Source: Burkholderiales bacterium (GTDB lineage Bacteria > Pseudomonadota > Gammaproteobacteria > Burkholderiales > Burkholderiaceae_C). From it: DNA of 64,000 bases. The notes under the pieces are model-generated. The model searched no databases. It was not told where the DNA came from and saw nothing but the letters and a program-made list of their open reading frames with translations. The stretch covers positions 18,411-82,410 of the forward strand of contig RXJW01000033.1 of the NCBI GenBank assembly GCA_003963005.1. The letters run 5' to 3'. A program made the position numbers and the translations under genes. Shown one piece after another: positions 25,172 to 39,763 of this stretch; the first letter of the stretch is position 1, and each line of letters starts with the position of its first letter.

Positions 25172-25189
25172 CGTCAATCTGGATTGACA
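25172..25189. promoter_or_regulatory. imperfect PpsR-type site (CGT-N12-ACA) at the bchF -35
   Basis: CGTCAATCTGGATTGACA has one outer mismatch to TGT-N12-ACA but a perfect inner dyad GTCAAT/ATTGAC. Its right half supplies the TTGACA -35 of the bchF promoter, the same geometry as at bchG. Confidence 0.65.
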
Positions 25190-25212
25190 CTTGTTCAACC
25201 CGGGCCTAGATT
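25184..25212 (+). promoter_or_regulatory. predicted promoter of the bchF-puhE superoperon (TTGACA-N17-TAGATT)
   Basis: Perfect -35 TTGACA at 25184-25189, 17-base spacer and TAGATT at 25207-25212, with 7 bases before the bchF ATG at 25220. Start of transcription would coincide with the ATG. It overlaps the proximal PpsR-type site. Confidence 0.55.
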
Positions 25213-25219
25213 CGGCCCC

Positions 25220-27018
<1,799 letters not shown>

Positions 27019-27020
27019 GC

Positions 27021-28557
27021 ATGCAACTCACCCTCTGGACCTACGAAGGCCCGCCGCACGTCGGCGCGATGCGCGTGGCCACGGCCATGCGTGGCGTCCA
27101 CTACGTCCTGCACGCGCCCCAGGGCGACACCTACGCCGACCTGCTCTTCACGATGATCGAGCGGCGCGCCGAACGCCCGCCGGTGACCTACACCACCTTC
27201 CAGGCGCGTGACCTGGGAGGCGACACCGCCCAGCTCTTCCAGGACGCCGCCCGCACGGCCTGCGAGCGCTTCCAGCCGCAGGCCCTGCTGGTGGGCGCCT
27301 CCTGCACCGCCGAGCTGATCCAGGACGACCCGGGCGGCCTCGCGGCCGCGCTGAACCTGCCGGTGCCGGTGATCCCGCTGGAGCTGCCGGCCTATCAGCG
27401 CAAGGAGAACTGGGGGGCGGCCGAGACCTTCTACCAGCTGGTGCGCACGCTGGCCGTCAAGCCGGCCACGCCGCGCGTGCGCGGGGCCGTGCCCCGCTGC
27501 AACCTCCTCGGCCCGACGGCCCTGGGCTTCCGCCACCGGGACGACGTGCGCGAGATCTCGCAGCTGCTCGGCCAGCTGGGCATCGAGATCAACGTCGTCG
27601 CGCCGATGGGGTCCAGCCCGGCCGACATCGCCCGCCTCGCAGAGGCCGATTTCAACGTCGTGCTTTACCCCGAGATCGCCCAGCAGGCGGCCGGCTGGCT
27701 CAAGCGCAGTTTCGGTCAGCCGTTCACGCAGACCATCCCGATCGGTGCCGAAGCCACGCGGGCCTTCATCGCCGAAGTGGCCAGTCTCGCGGGCCTGCAG
27801 CCCGACGTCGCGGCTGCGGCGGCGCAGTCCCGCTCGACCTGGTACGCGCAGTCGGTCGATGCGAACTACCTGACCGGCAAGCGCGTTTTCGTGTTCGGTG
27901 ACGCCACGCATGCCATCGCGGCCGCGCGGGTCGCCTCGCGGGAGTTCGGCTTCCAGATCGTCGGCCTCGGCAGCTACAGCCGTGAGTTCGGCCGCGAGCT
28001 GCGCGCCGCCGCCGCCACCTACGGGCTGGAGGCCCTGATCACCGACGACTACCTCGACGTCGAGGCCGCCATCGCCGCCGCCGCCCCCGAGCTGGTGCTG
28101 GGCACGCAGATGGAGCGCCACACGGCCAAGCGCCTGGGCCTGCCCTGTGCCGTCATCTCGGCACCGATGCACGTGCAGGACTTCCCCGCGCGCTACGCGC
28201 CGCAGATGGGCTTCGAAGGCGCGAACGTGCTGTTCGACACCTGGGTGCACCCGCTCATGATGGGCTTGGAGGAGCACCTGCTCGGCATGTTCCGCGGCGA
28301 CTTCGAGTTCCACGAGGATGCCGCGCCGTCCCACCTCGGCCGCGCGGCGGCGCCCTCCCCGGCGGCCCCCATCGAGGTGCCGGCCGACACGGTCGCCACC
28401 GCTGCGGCGGCCACGGCCGCCACGGCCGCCACCTGGACGCCCGACGCCGAGCTCGAGCTGCGCAAGATCCCGTTCTTCGTGCGCGGCAAGGCCCGTCGCA
28501 ACACCGAGGCCTACGCACTCAGCCGCAGCCTGCCCCTCATCACGCTGGAGACGCTTT

Positions 28558-28586
<29 letters not shown>
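27021..28586 (+). CDS. bchB: dark protochlorophyllide reductase subunit B
   Basis: 521 residues. NifK-like subunit of the light-independent protochlorophyllide reductase. D36 in PQGDTYADL is at the position of the unusual aspartate ligand of the NB cluster. [36 protein letters not shown] and [28 protein letters not shown] are family blocks. An Ala/Thr/Pro linker (about residues 434-476) joins the catalytic part to the C-terminal PCP_red-type domain ([20 protein letters not shown]), which packs near substrate. Its last 29 bases overlap bchH, whose ribosome site lies inside bchB. Confidence 0.96.
28406..28432 (+). repeat. 9-bp tandem repeat in the bchB linker
   Basis: Three tandem copies of GGCCGCCAC (first with one mismatch, the other two exact at 28415-28432) encode the Ala-Ala-Thr repeat in the flexible linker of BchB. 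A unit of nine keeps frame, so copy number could vary between strains without breaking the protein. Confidence 0.6.
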
Positions 28587-33280
<4,694 letters not shown>

Positions 33281-33281
<1 letters not shown>

Positions 33282-33457
33282 TGGCACACGTGCACCCCTC
33301 GCCCATCCTTGCGTCGCTGAACGCGAGCAAGCCCGGTCGGTCCCCCGAGGGGACGGCGATGCTTGCCCGCGCGGCGGGTCAGCACATCGCCCCAGGCGGG
33401 CCGGCTTGGGAGCGGCCCGGCGCTCGGCCCGCGAGGCGTCTGCGAGGCATGCCATGA
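33281..33457 (+). CDS. possible 58-residue ORF bridging bchL and bchM
   Basis: The ATG shares its A with the bchL stop (TGATG) and the stop overlaps the bchM start (ATGA), exactly filling the gap. The product is Pro/Ala/Arg/Gly-rich (HVHPSPILASLNASKPGRS at the start, RPGARPARRLRG at the end), has no membrane segment or known motif, and gives little protein character. The same bases form two hairpins, so a structured intergenic element is the stronger alternative. It may serve only to keep ribosomes moving between bchL and bchM. Confidence 0.3.
33340..33425. repeat. two hairpins in the bchL-bchM gap, possible REP-like or RNA-processing element
   Basis: GTCCCC-CGA-GGGGAC at 33340-33354 and GAGCG-GCCCGG-CGCTC at 33410-33425 are perfect short inverted repeats in an otherwise non-conserved gap inside a tightly packed operon. 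Neither has a T-run, so they are not standard terminators. They could stabilise or process the bchFNBHL part of the message, or belong to a dispersed intergenic repeat; no second copy was noticed in this window. Confidence 0.45.
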
Positions 33458-34149
33458 GCGGCTACACCGAACGCCGCGGCGAGATCGAGACCTACTTCGA
33501 TCGCACCGCCGCCGACGCCTGGGCGCGCCTGACGTCCGACGCGCCGGTGGGCCGCGTGCGCGCCAGCGTGAGAGCCGGTCGTGATCGGATGCGTGGCACG
33601 CTGCTGTCCTGGCTGCCTGACGACCTGCGCGGTCGCCGCGTGCTGGATGCCGGCTGCGGCACCGGCGCACTGGCCGTCGAAGCAGCCCGGCGCGGCGCCG
33701 AGGTCGTGGCCATCGACCTCTCCCCCACCCTCGTGGACTTGGCACGGGAGCGGCAACCGAGCTTCGACAGCGGCGGCAGCATCGACTTCCGCTCGGGCGA
33801 CATGCTCGACCCCGCCCTCGGCCCGTTCGACCACGTCGTGGGCATGGACTCGCTGATCCACTACGAGCCCGCTGACGCCGTGGCCGTGCTGGCCGGGCTG
33901 GCGGCGCGCACGCGTTACAGCGTGGTGTTCACCTACGCGCCCAGCAGCCCGGCGCTGCAGGCCTTCAAGGCGGTGGGCAAGCTGTTCCCGCGCGGCAACC
34001 GCTCGCCGTCCATCGTGCCGGTCGCCGAGCGGCATCTGTACCGCCTGATCGACGCTCATCCGAAGCTCACCGACTGGGACATCCGCCGCACCGAGCGCGT
34101 GTCCGGCGGCTTCTACACATCGCAGGCCCTGGAGATCGTGCGGCCATGA
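33454..34149 (+). CDS. bchM: magnesium-protoporphyrin IX O-methyltransferase
   Basis: 231 residues. It methylates the ring-propionate of Mg-protoporphyrin IX with S-adenosylmethionine, directly after Mg chelation. N-terminal RRGEIETYFDRTAADAWARLTSDAPV is characteristic; the SAM motif is DAGCGTG at 65-71; GMDSLIHYEP and FTYAPSS follow, then GKLFPRGNRSPSIVP. The ATG at 33454 matches the family start; an open frame upstream is not conserved. Its stop overlaps the lhaA start (ATGA). Confidence 0.95.
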   Translation: MSGYTERRGEIETYFDRTAADAWARLTSDAPVGRVRASVRAGRDRMRGTLLSWLPDDLRGRRVLDAGCGTGALAVEAARRGAEVVAIDLSPTLVDLARERQPSFDSGGSIDFRSGDMLDPALGPFDHVVGMDSLIHYEPADAVAVLAGLAARTRYSVVFTYAPSSPALQAFKAVGKLFPRGNRSPSIVPVAERHLYRLIDAHPKLTDWDIRRTERVSGGFYTSQALEIVRP

Positions 34150-35621
34150 AGCCTGTGCGCCACGCGGCCTCGCCCCGCCAGCTCAACCAGCGCCTCGCGC
34201 TGAAGTGGGGGCGCCTGAGCCTGAAGTTCCTGCCATTCGCCGACGTGGCCACCACGGAGCTGCCGATATCCCGGCTGCTGCGCCTGGCGCTGTTCCAGGT
34301 GTCGGTGGGCATGGCCTACGCCTTGCTTGTGGGCACGCTCAACCGGGTGATGATCGTGGAACTCGGCGTGGCGGCCTGGGCGGTGTCGCTGATGGTGGCG
34401 CTGCCCTTGCTGGCCGCGCCCTTCCGCGCGCTGATCGGTCACCGGTCTGACACCCATCTGTCGGCCCTGGGCTGGCGGCGTGTGCCCTACTTGTGGTTCG
34501 GCACCTTGCTGCAGTTCGGCGGCCTGTCGATCATGCCGTTCGCGCTGATCCTGCTGCAGCCGGGTGCGGAAGCCAGCGCGCAGCCGGGTGGGGTCGTGAT
34601 CGGTCGCATCGCGGCGGCCTTGGCGTTCATCCTCGTCGGTGCCGGCATGCAGACCACGCAGACCGCTGGCCTGGCCCTGGCCACCGATCAGGCCCGCCCC
34701 GACACCCGGCCTCGCGTCGTGGCGCTGATGTACCTGATGCTGCTGCTCGGCATGGTGCTGGCCAGCACGGTCTTCAGCTTCGTGCTGGAGAGCTTCTCGC
34801 CGACGCGCCTCGTCGCCGTCGTGCAAGGCGCCGCACTCACGACGATGGTGCTCAACACGATCGCGCTCTGGAAGCAGGAGGCGCGCGGCACGGTCAAGCG
34901 TGACGCGGTCGATGCGCCGAGCCCGCCGTTCCGCGAGGTGTGGCAGCGCTTCGCCGGGCAGCCGCACACGCGCCGATTCCTGGTCGCCGTGGCGCTCGGC
35001 ACGGCCGCCTTCAACATGCAGGACATCGTGCTGGAGCCCTATGGCGGCGCCATCCTGAAGCTGCCCGTGGCCGCCACCAGCCTGCTGACCGCCGGCATGG
35101 CGCTCGGCTCGGTCGGCGCCTTTGCGCTCGCGGCCCGGCTGCTGGCGCGCGGCTTCGACGCGCACCGGCTGGCTGCGATCGGCCTGCTGATCGGCATCCT
35201 CGCGTTCTCAGCCGTCATCTTCGCAGCGCCCCTCGACTCCGGCTGGCTGTTCCGTGGCGGCAACGTGCTGATCGGCCTGGGCGGCGGTCTGTTCGCGGTC
35301 AGCACGCTGGTCGTCGCGATGGGGCTGGAAACCGCTGGCGGCAGCGGCCTCGCCCTGGGCGCCTGGGGCGCCATGCAGGCCACCGCGGGCGGCATCGCCG
35401 TGGCGCTCGGCGGCATGCTGCGCGACGGCTTCGAAGCGCTCGCCGCCCACGGCTGGCTGGGTTCGGCGATGTCCGAACCACAGGTGGCCTACAGCGTCGT
35501 CTATCACCTGGAGATCGCGCTGCTGTTCGGCACGCTGATCGCCATCGGTCCCCTGGTGCGCCGTGCCGGCGCACCTTCACAGTCGCGCCAGCATTTCGGG
35601 CTGGCCGAGTTCCCAGGCTAG
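34146..35621 (+). CDS. lhaA: LhaA, light-harvesting 1 assembly factor (BCD-family MFS)
   Basis: 491 residues, about 12 membrane spans. LhaA (ORF F1696) is needed for efficient LH1 assembly around the reaction centre. Marks: LPISRLLRLALFQVSVGMAYALLVGTLNRVMIVELGV, IGHRSDTHLSALGWRRVPYLW, FNMQDIVLEPYGGAIL and GAWGAMQATAGGIAVALGG. It is a paralogue of the 440-residue carrier beside bchP: both share TLNRVM-V-EL and MQD--LEP. Starts in the bchM stop and is followed 9 bases later by puhA. Confidence 0.93.
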   Translation: MKPVRHAASPRQLNQRLALKWGRLSLKFLPFADVATTELPISRLLRLALFQVSVGMAYALLVGTLNRVMIVELGVAAWAVSLMVALPLLAAPFRALIGHRSDTHLSALGWRRVPYLWFGTLLQFGGLSIMPFALILLQPGAEASAQPGGVVIGRIAAALAFILVGAGMQTTQTAGLALATDQARPDTRPRVVALMYLMLLLGMVLASTVFSFVLESFSPTRLVAVVQGAALTTMVLNTIALWKQEARGTVKRDAVDAPSPPFREVWQRFAGQPHTRRFLVAVALGTAAFNMQDIVLEPYGGAILKLPVAATSLLTAGMALGSVGAFALAARLLARGFDAHRLAAIGLLIGILAFSAVIFAAPLDSGWLFRGGNVLIGLGGGLFAVSTLVVAMGLETAGGSGLALGAWGAMQATAGGIAVALGGMLRDGFEALAAHGWLGSAMSEPQVAYSVVYHLEIALLFGTLIAIGPLVRRAGAPSQSRQHFGLAEFPG

Positions 35622-35630
35622 GAGGCCTCC

Positions 35631-36386
35631 ATGCAAACAGGTGCCATCACGGGCTATATCGACGTCGCCCAGCTCGTGCTCTACGCGTTCTGGCTGTTCT
35701 TCGCCGGGCTCATCATCTACCTGCACCGGGAGAACAAGCGCGAGGGTTACCCGCTGGAGTCGGACCGCTCGCGCGCCATCGCGGTCCAGGGCTTCCCGGC
35801 GGTGCCCGAACCCAAGACCTTCAAGCTCGCCAACGGCGACACCGTGCAGGTGCCCAACGCCCGCCGCGACAACCAGCCGCCGCTGCATGAAGGCGTCTGG
35901 CGCGGTGCACCGCTGGAGCCGACGGGCGACCCGCTGCTGGCCGGCGTGGGCCCGGGCAGCTGGGCGGACCGCGCGGACGTGGCCGACCTGACCTACGAAG
36001 GCCTGCCCAAGATCGTGCCGCTGCGTGCCGCACCTGACTTCGGCGTCGCCCACCAGGACGTCGACCCGCGCGGCCTGCCCGTGCTCGGCGATGACGGCGT
36101 CGAAGGCGGCAAGGTCGTCGACCTGTGGGTGGACCGCTCTGAAATGCTCTTCCGCTACCTCGAGCTGGAAGTGGCCGGCGGCAAACGGGTACTGCTGCCG
36201 ATGAACTTCGCCCGCGTGCAGGAGCGCCGTGTGCAGGTGAAGTCCATCCTTGGCCACCAGTTCGCGAAGGTGCCCACCACCAAGGCTGCCGAGCAGGTCA
36301 CGCTGCTCGAAGAAGAAAAGATCATGGCCTACTACGGTGCCGGCACGCTCTACGCGACGCCCAGCCGCCAGGAGCCCCTGCTGTGA
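35631..36386 (+). CDS. puhA: photosynthetic reaction centre H subunit
   Basis: 251 residues. Single N-terminal membrane helix (AQLVLYAFWLFFAGLIIYL, about residues 12-31) followed by RENKREGYPLE and a cytoplasmic beta-rich domain with PKTFKLANGDTVQVPNA, GLPKIVPLR, GVEGGKVVDLWVDR and the quinone-side KVPTTKAAEQVTLLEE segment. This subunit caps the L/M dimer and guides proton uptake to QB. A strong ribosome site AGGAGG precedes the ATG, unlike most starts in the operon, fitting a structural protein needed in quantity. The puf genes for L and M are not in the window. Confidence 0.97.
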   Translation: MQTGAITGYIDVAQLVLYAFWLFFAGLIIYLHRENKREGYPLESDRSRAIAVQGFPAVPEPKTFKLANGDTVQVPNARRDNQPPLHEGVWRGAPLEPTGDPLLAGVGPGSWADRADVADLTYEGLPKIVPLRAAPDFGVAHQDVDPRGLPVLGDDGVEGGKVVDLWVDRSEMLFRYLELEVAGGKRVLLPMNFARVQERRVQVKSILGHQFAKVPTTKAAEQVTLLEEEKIMAYYGAGTLYATPSRQEPLL

Positions 36387-37072
36387 AGGCAGCCCGCTCG
36401 CTCGTCAACCTGCTCGAGCCGACGCACGAGCACGAGTTCGAGGCCGTGCGCGGCCTGCCGGAAGCCCTGCCCGACGGCGAGGTGCAGCTCTGGCAAGGCG
36501 CACCCGACGCCCGGCTTCTGGCCCGCCAGGCGCTGCACCTGGACCTGGTCGCCGGCTACTTCGCCGTGCTGCTGGCCTGGCGCGGCGTGGCGAGCTGGCA
36601 GGAAGGCGCGAGCTTCACGCAGACGCTCATCGCCCTCGCCGGCATGCTCCCGCTCATCACGCTGGCCTGCGGGCTGCTGGCGGGCATCGCCTGGCTGATG
36701 GCACGCACGACGGTCTACACGATCACCAACCGCCGCGTCGTCATGCGCGTGGGCATCGTGCTGAGCATCACCTTCAACCTGCCCTTCGCGCAGATTGCGT
36801 CGGCGGGCTGGCGCCAGCGTGGCCGGGGTGGCGACATCGTGCTGACGCTGTCCGGCAAGGACCGCATCGCCTACCTGCACCTGTGGCCGCACGTGCGCCC
36901 GTGGCACCTGCGTCGCACCCAGCCGATGCTGCGGGGGCTGGCGGATGCGCCCGCCGTGGCAGCCCGCCTCGCCCAGGCGCTGCAACAGGCCGAAGCCGCC
37001 CGCCAGACCCTGCCGCAACGCGCGGTGGTCGCTCCGGCCCCGGCCGTCCATCCGGTCCCGCAGGCGGCCTGA
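36383..37072 (+). CDS. puhB: PuhB reaction-centre assembly protein
   Basis: 229 residues from a GTG overlapping the puhA stop (GTGA). Membrane protein with three probable spans (LDLVAGYFAVLLAWRGV, TLIALAGMLPLITLACGLLAGIAWLMA and a weaker one) and a bacterial PH-like/DUF region (YTITNRRVVMRVGIVLSITFNLPF, DIVLTLSGKDRIAYLHLWPHVRPW). PuhB dimers assist reaction-centre assembly. The N-terminal EHEFEAVRGLPEALPDGE is the family signature. Three bases separate it from puhC. Confidence 0.93.
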   Translation: MKAARSLVNLLEPTHEHEFEAVRGLPEALPDGEVQLWQGAPDARLLARQALHLDLVAGYFAVLLAWRGVASWQEGASFTQTLIALAGMLPLITLACGLLAGIAWLMARTTVYTITNRRVVMRVGIVLSITFNLPFAQIASAGWRQRGRGGDIVLTLSGKDRIAYLHLWPHVRPWHLRRTQPMLRGLADAPAVAARLAQALQQAEAARQTLPQRAVVAPAPAVHPVPQAA

Positions 37073-37075
37073 GCA

Positions 37076-37543
37076 ATGAGCACGGACCTGACGGCCCGCC
37101 CGACGCTGCCCCTGGCCGCGCTGGGCGCCCTCGTGCTGGTCAGCGTGCTTGGCGTGAGCGCGGTGCGCCTGGCCGGCGTGAGCCCCCAGCAACTGGCCGA
37201 CGCCGCCACGGTCAGCAGCCGCCAGCTGCGATTTGAAGACCGCGCGGACGGCGGCATCGCCGTGCGGGACGCCCGCACGGGCGCGGTGCTCGACACCATC
37301 GCCCCCGGCACCAATGGCTTCCTGCGCAGCGCCATGCGCGGCCTGGTGCGCGAGCGCAAGCGCCAGGGGCTGGGTGCGGAGCAACCCTTCGAACTGCTCG
37401 GCCGCGCCGACGGCCGGCTGACCCTCGTCGACCCTGGCACCGGCCGGCGCATCGACCTTGAATCCTTCGGCCCCAGCAACGCCGCCGTCTTCGTGCGGCT
37501 GCTGGCGCCTTCCACTGGAGACCCCCATGTCGCTCAGCGCTGA
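37076..37543 (+). CDS. puhC: PuhC photosynthetic complex assembly protein
   Basis: 155 residues. One N-terminal membrane segment ([22 protein letters not shown]) and a periplasmic domain with [46 protein letters not shown] and [32 protein letters not shown], the conserved PuhC core. It helps organise the reaction-centre/LH1 complex. Its last 17 bases overlap acsF, whose ribosome site GGAG lies inside puhC. Confidence 0.92.
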   Translation: MSTDLTARPTLPLAALGALVLVSVLGVSAVRLAGVSPQQLADAATVSSRQLRFEDRADGGIAVRDARTGAVLDTIAPGTNGFLRSAMRGLVRERKRQGLGAEQPFELLGRADGRLTLVDPGTGRRIDLESFGPSNAAVFVRLLAPSTGDPHVAQR

Positions 37544-38603
37544 ACTGCAGACCCCCGAGGATGCCGCCCGTCTGGCCAAGGCCGAGACGATGCTCACGCC
37601 GCGCTTCTACAAGACCGACTACGCGGCGATGGACCGGCTCGACATGAGCCCCATCCGCGCCGAATGGGACGCGATGCTCGCCGAGTACGAAGGCGACAAC
37701 AACCACGACCACTTCACGCGCACGCCCGAGTTCGCCGCCGAGGCCGCCGAGCTCGCGAAGAGCTGGACGCCCCAGCTGCGCCGGGATTTCCAGGACTTCC
37801 TCGTCAGCTCGCTCACCAGCGAGTACTCCGGCTGCGTGCTCTACAACGAGATCGCCAAGTCGGTGACCAACCCCGACATCAAGCGGCTGATGCGCTACCT
37901 CACGCGCGACGAGTCGCGCCATGCGAACTTCATCAACCAGTCCCTGAAGGACTTCGGCCTGCAGGTCGACCTGGTCGGGCTGAAGCGCACCAAGGCCTAC
38001 ACCTACTTCAAGCCCAAGTACATCTTCTACGCGACCTACCTGTCCGAGAAGATCGGCTACGCGCGCTACATCAGCATCTACCGACAACTGGAAAAGCACC
38101 CCGAGAAGCGCTTCCACCCGATCTTTCGGTGGTTCGAGCGCTGGTGCAACGACGAGTTCCGGCACGGCGAATCCTTCGCGCTGATGATGCGCGCCCAACC
38201 GCACCTGCTGAAGGGCGGCAACAAGCTCTGGATCCGCTTCTTCCTGCTCGCCGTCTACGCCACCATGTACGTGCGCGACCACACGCGCCCTTGGCTCAGC
38301 GAAGCCCTCGGCATGGACCCGACCGAGTACGACTACCGTGTGTTCGACATCACGACGGAGATCTCGCGCCAGGTCTTCCCGCTCAGCCTGGACACCGACG
38401 CGCCCGCCTTCCGCGCCGGGATGGACCGCCTGTGCACCATCGCCACCGCCAACGAGCGCGCCAAGGCGCGCGGCGGCCTGCTGGGCAAGCTGCAGCAGGG
38501 CGTGTGCGCCGTGCGGGCCACGCTGTGCTTTGCGCGCCTGTATGTGCTGCCCGCGAAGACCCACGAGCTGCCCCGCGAGATGCGCGTGGCGCCCGCGTGG
38601 TGA
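37527..38603 (+). CDS. acsF: aerobic Mg-protoporphyrin IX monomethyl ester oxidative cyclase
   Basis: 358 residues from the ATG at 37527 (GGAG 6 bases upstream). A di-iron oxygenase that forms ring E of (bacterio)chlorophyll using O2. The two ExxH iron motifs are in RDESRHANF and [11 protein letters not shown], with additional glutamates in YNEIAKS and [23 protein letters not shown] and the NNHDHFTR segment are family hallmarks. AcsF was first described in Rubrivivax gelatinosus. Its place between puhC and puhE means oxygen-dependent cyclisation is co-expressed with reaction-centre assembly genes; the anaerobic cyclase bchE is not in the window. Confidence 0.96.
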   Translation: MSLSAELQTPEDAARLAKAETMLTPRFYKTDYAAMDRLDMSPIRAEWDAMLAEYEGDNNHDHFTRTPEFAAEAAELAKSWTPQLRRDFQDFLVSSLTSEYSGCVLYNEIAKSVTNPDIKRLMRYLTRDESRHANFINQSLKDFGLQVDLVGLKRTKAYTYFKPKYIFYATYLSEKIGYARYISIYRQLEKHPEKRFHPIFRWFERWCNDEFRHGESFALMMRAQPHLLKGGNKLWIRFFLLAVYATMYVRDHTRPWLSEALGMDPTEYDYRVFDITTEISRQVFPLSLDTDAPAFRAGMDRLCTIATANERAKARGGLLGKLQQGVCAVRATLCFARLYVLPAKTHELPREMRVAPAW

Positions 38604-38633
38604 ACGGCTTCCCGGTCGAGACGGCCTGACACC

Positions 38634-39422
38634 ATGCAACACGGCTGGCCTGCGCTGTACACGCTGCTGCTGTGGTGGTTCAGCACGGGCGTCATCCTGT
38701 ACCTGAACGGCCTGCCGCGCGAGACGCACAAATGGACGATGGCCGGGGCAACCGTGCTGCTGGGCATCGCCCTGCTCGGCGTGGCGGTCACGGCCTCCGA
38801 CACGCGCGTCACCGGCGCCTACCTCGCCTTCACGGCGGGCCTGACGGTGTGGGCGTGGCAGGAGGTCGGCTTCCTGCTCGGCTACGTGACCGGCCCGCGC
38901 CGCCATGCCTGCCCGCCACAGGCCCGCGGCTGGCAGCGGGTGGGCCACGCCATCATGGCCATCCTGTATCACGAGCTGGCGCTGATCGTGCTGGGTGCCG
39001 CGGTGCTGGCTCTCACCTGGGGCCGGCCGAACCAGGTCGCCACCTGGACCTTCGGCGTGCTCTGGCTGATGCGCCTGTCCGCCAAGCTCAACGTGTTTCT
39101 CGGTGTGCGCAACCTGAACGAGCAGTTCCTGCCCCAGCACCTGCGTTACATGCACACCTACTTCCGTCAGCGCCCGAGCAACGGGCTGTTCCCGGTCAGC
39201 GTGATCGCCGTGACCGCGCTGGCCGGCGCCGCCTGGCACAGCGCGGTGGCCACGAGCTTCAGCGCGTTCGAAGTGACCGCCTGCAGCTTCATTGCGATGT
39301 TGCTCAGCCTGGCGCTGCTGGAGCACTGGTTCATGGTGCTTCCGCTGCCGAGTGAGAAGCTGTGGGACTGGGGCCTGCGGTCACGCGTCGCGCCACTGGG
39401 CGAGGCTCACCGCGAGGCCTGA
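38634..39422 (+). CDS. puhE: PuhE (DUF3623) photosynthetic complex assembly membrane protein
   Basis: 262 residues with seven or so membrane segments. N-terminal LYTLLLWWFSTGVILYLNGLPRETHKW and the motif WQEVGFLLGYVTGPRR, then MRLSAKLNVFLGVRNLNEQFLP and EHWFMVLPLPSEKLWDWGL, are typical of PuhE/DUF3623. It influences reaction-centre assembly and pigment synthesis in Rhodobacter. It lies 30 bases after acsF and is the last gene of the superoperon, with an intrinsic terminator 37 bases downstream. Confidence 0.92.
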   Translation: MQHGWPALYTLLLWWFSTGVILYLNGLPRETHKWTMAGATVLLGIALLGVAVTASDTRVTGAYLAFTAGLTVWAWQEVGFLLGYVTGPRRHACPPQARGWQRVGHAIMAILYHELALIVLGAAVLALTWGRPNQVATWTFGVLWLMRLSAKLNVFLGVRNLNEQFLPQHLRYMHTYFRQRPSNGLFPVSVIAVTALAGAAWHSAVATSFSAFEVTACSFIAMLLSLALLEHWFMVLPLPSEKLWDWGLRSRVAPLGEAHREA

Positions 39423-39458
39423 CTGCGGCGTCGCCAAGGATCGGCGTCCAGCAACGAC

Positions 39459-39483
39459 AACGGCCCCTGGCGGGGCCGTTTTT
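39459..39483 (+). terminator. intrinsic terminator of the bchF-puhE superoperon
   Basis: AACGGCCCC-TGGC-GGGGCCGTT forms a 9-bp GC-rich stem with a 4-base loop, followed by TTT. It is the clearest factor-independent terminator in the window and marks the end of the plus-strand PGC. Confidence 0.88.
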
Positions 39484-39500
39484 GCTCGGGCGCCCGGCGA

Positions 39501-39677
39501 TCAGCGACCGATGTTCAGCGGCGACATCGACATCCAGGCGCGCGACTGGCTGGCGATGCGACGCTCCAGGTCCGCGTGGTCGATGGCATCAGCCAGGTAC
39601 TGTTCGTCGGTATCGACGGTGGTGTCGACGATCAGCGCATTGCGCAGGGAGTTCAGGAGGTTCTGGATCAGGCTCAT
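39501..39677 (-). CDS. 58-residue DUF3563-like protein
   Basis: Short soluble protein starting MSLIQNLLNSLRNAL, then DTDEQYLADAIDHADLERRIAS and a tail ending MSPLNIGR. The YLADAIDHADLERR pattern matches the small DUF3563 family of beta- and alphaproteobacteria (about 50-60 residues, function unknown). It faces the superoperon terminator on the opposite strand. A TATAAT lies 45 bases upstream of the start on this strand. Coding looks genuine: amphipathic, balanced composition, normal codon use. Confidence 0.75.
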   Translation of the reverse strand: MSLIQNLLNSLRNALIVDTTVDTDEQYLADAIDHADLERRIASQSRAWMSMSPLNIGR

Positions 39678-39721
39678 GGCAGCGCCGGGCTTGTGGCCCG
39701 TGTTTGACTAGGGTAAACCCG

Positions 39722-39727
39722 ATTATA
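39722..39727 (-). promoter_or_regulatory. perfect -10 element TATAAT for the DUF3563-like gene
   Basis: TATAAT on the minus strand lies in an unusually AT-rich patch (39700-39745) between the small gene and the DedA gene. No good -35 hexamer is found at 16-18 bases, so strength is uncertain. Confidence 0.4.
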
Positions 39728-39763
39728 GGGTTAACACCAGTCCTTCAGCTCATGAGATCTCGC

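Larger units (their letters stand above)
24912..25219. other. divergent regulatory region between aerR and bchF
   Basis: 308 bases with no gene. The part near aerR holds its ribosome site; from about 25015 to 25200 the sequence is notably more AT-rich than the surroundings. It contains two imperfect PpsR-type palindromes 103 bases apart (centre to centre) and a strong -35 element just before bchF. I could not assign an aerR promoter or an FNR box (TTGAT-N4-ATCAA). Confidence 0.6.
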
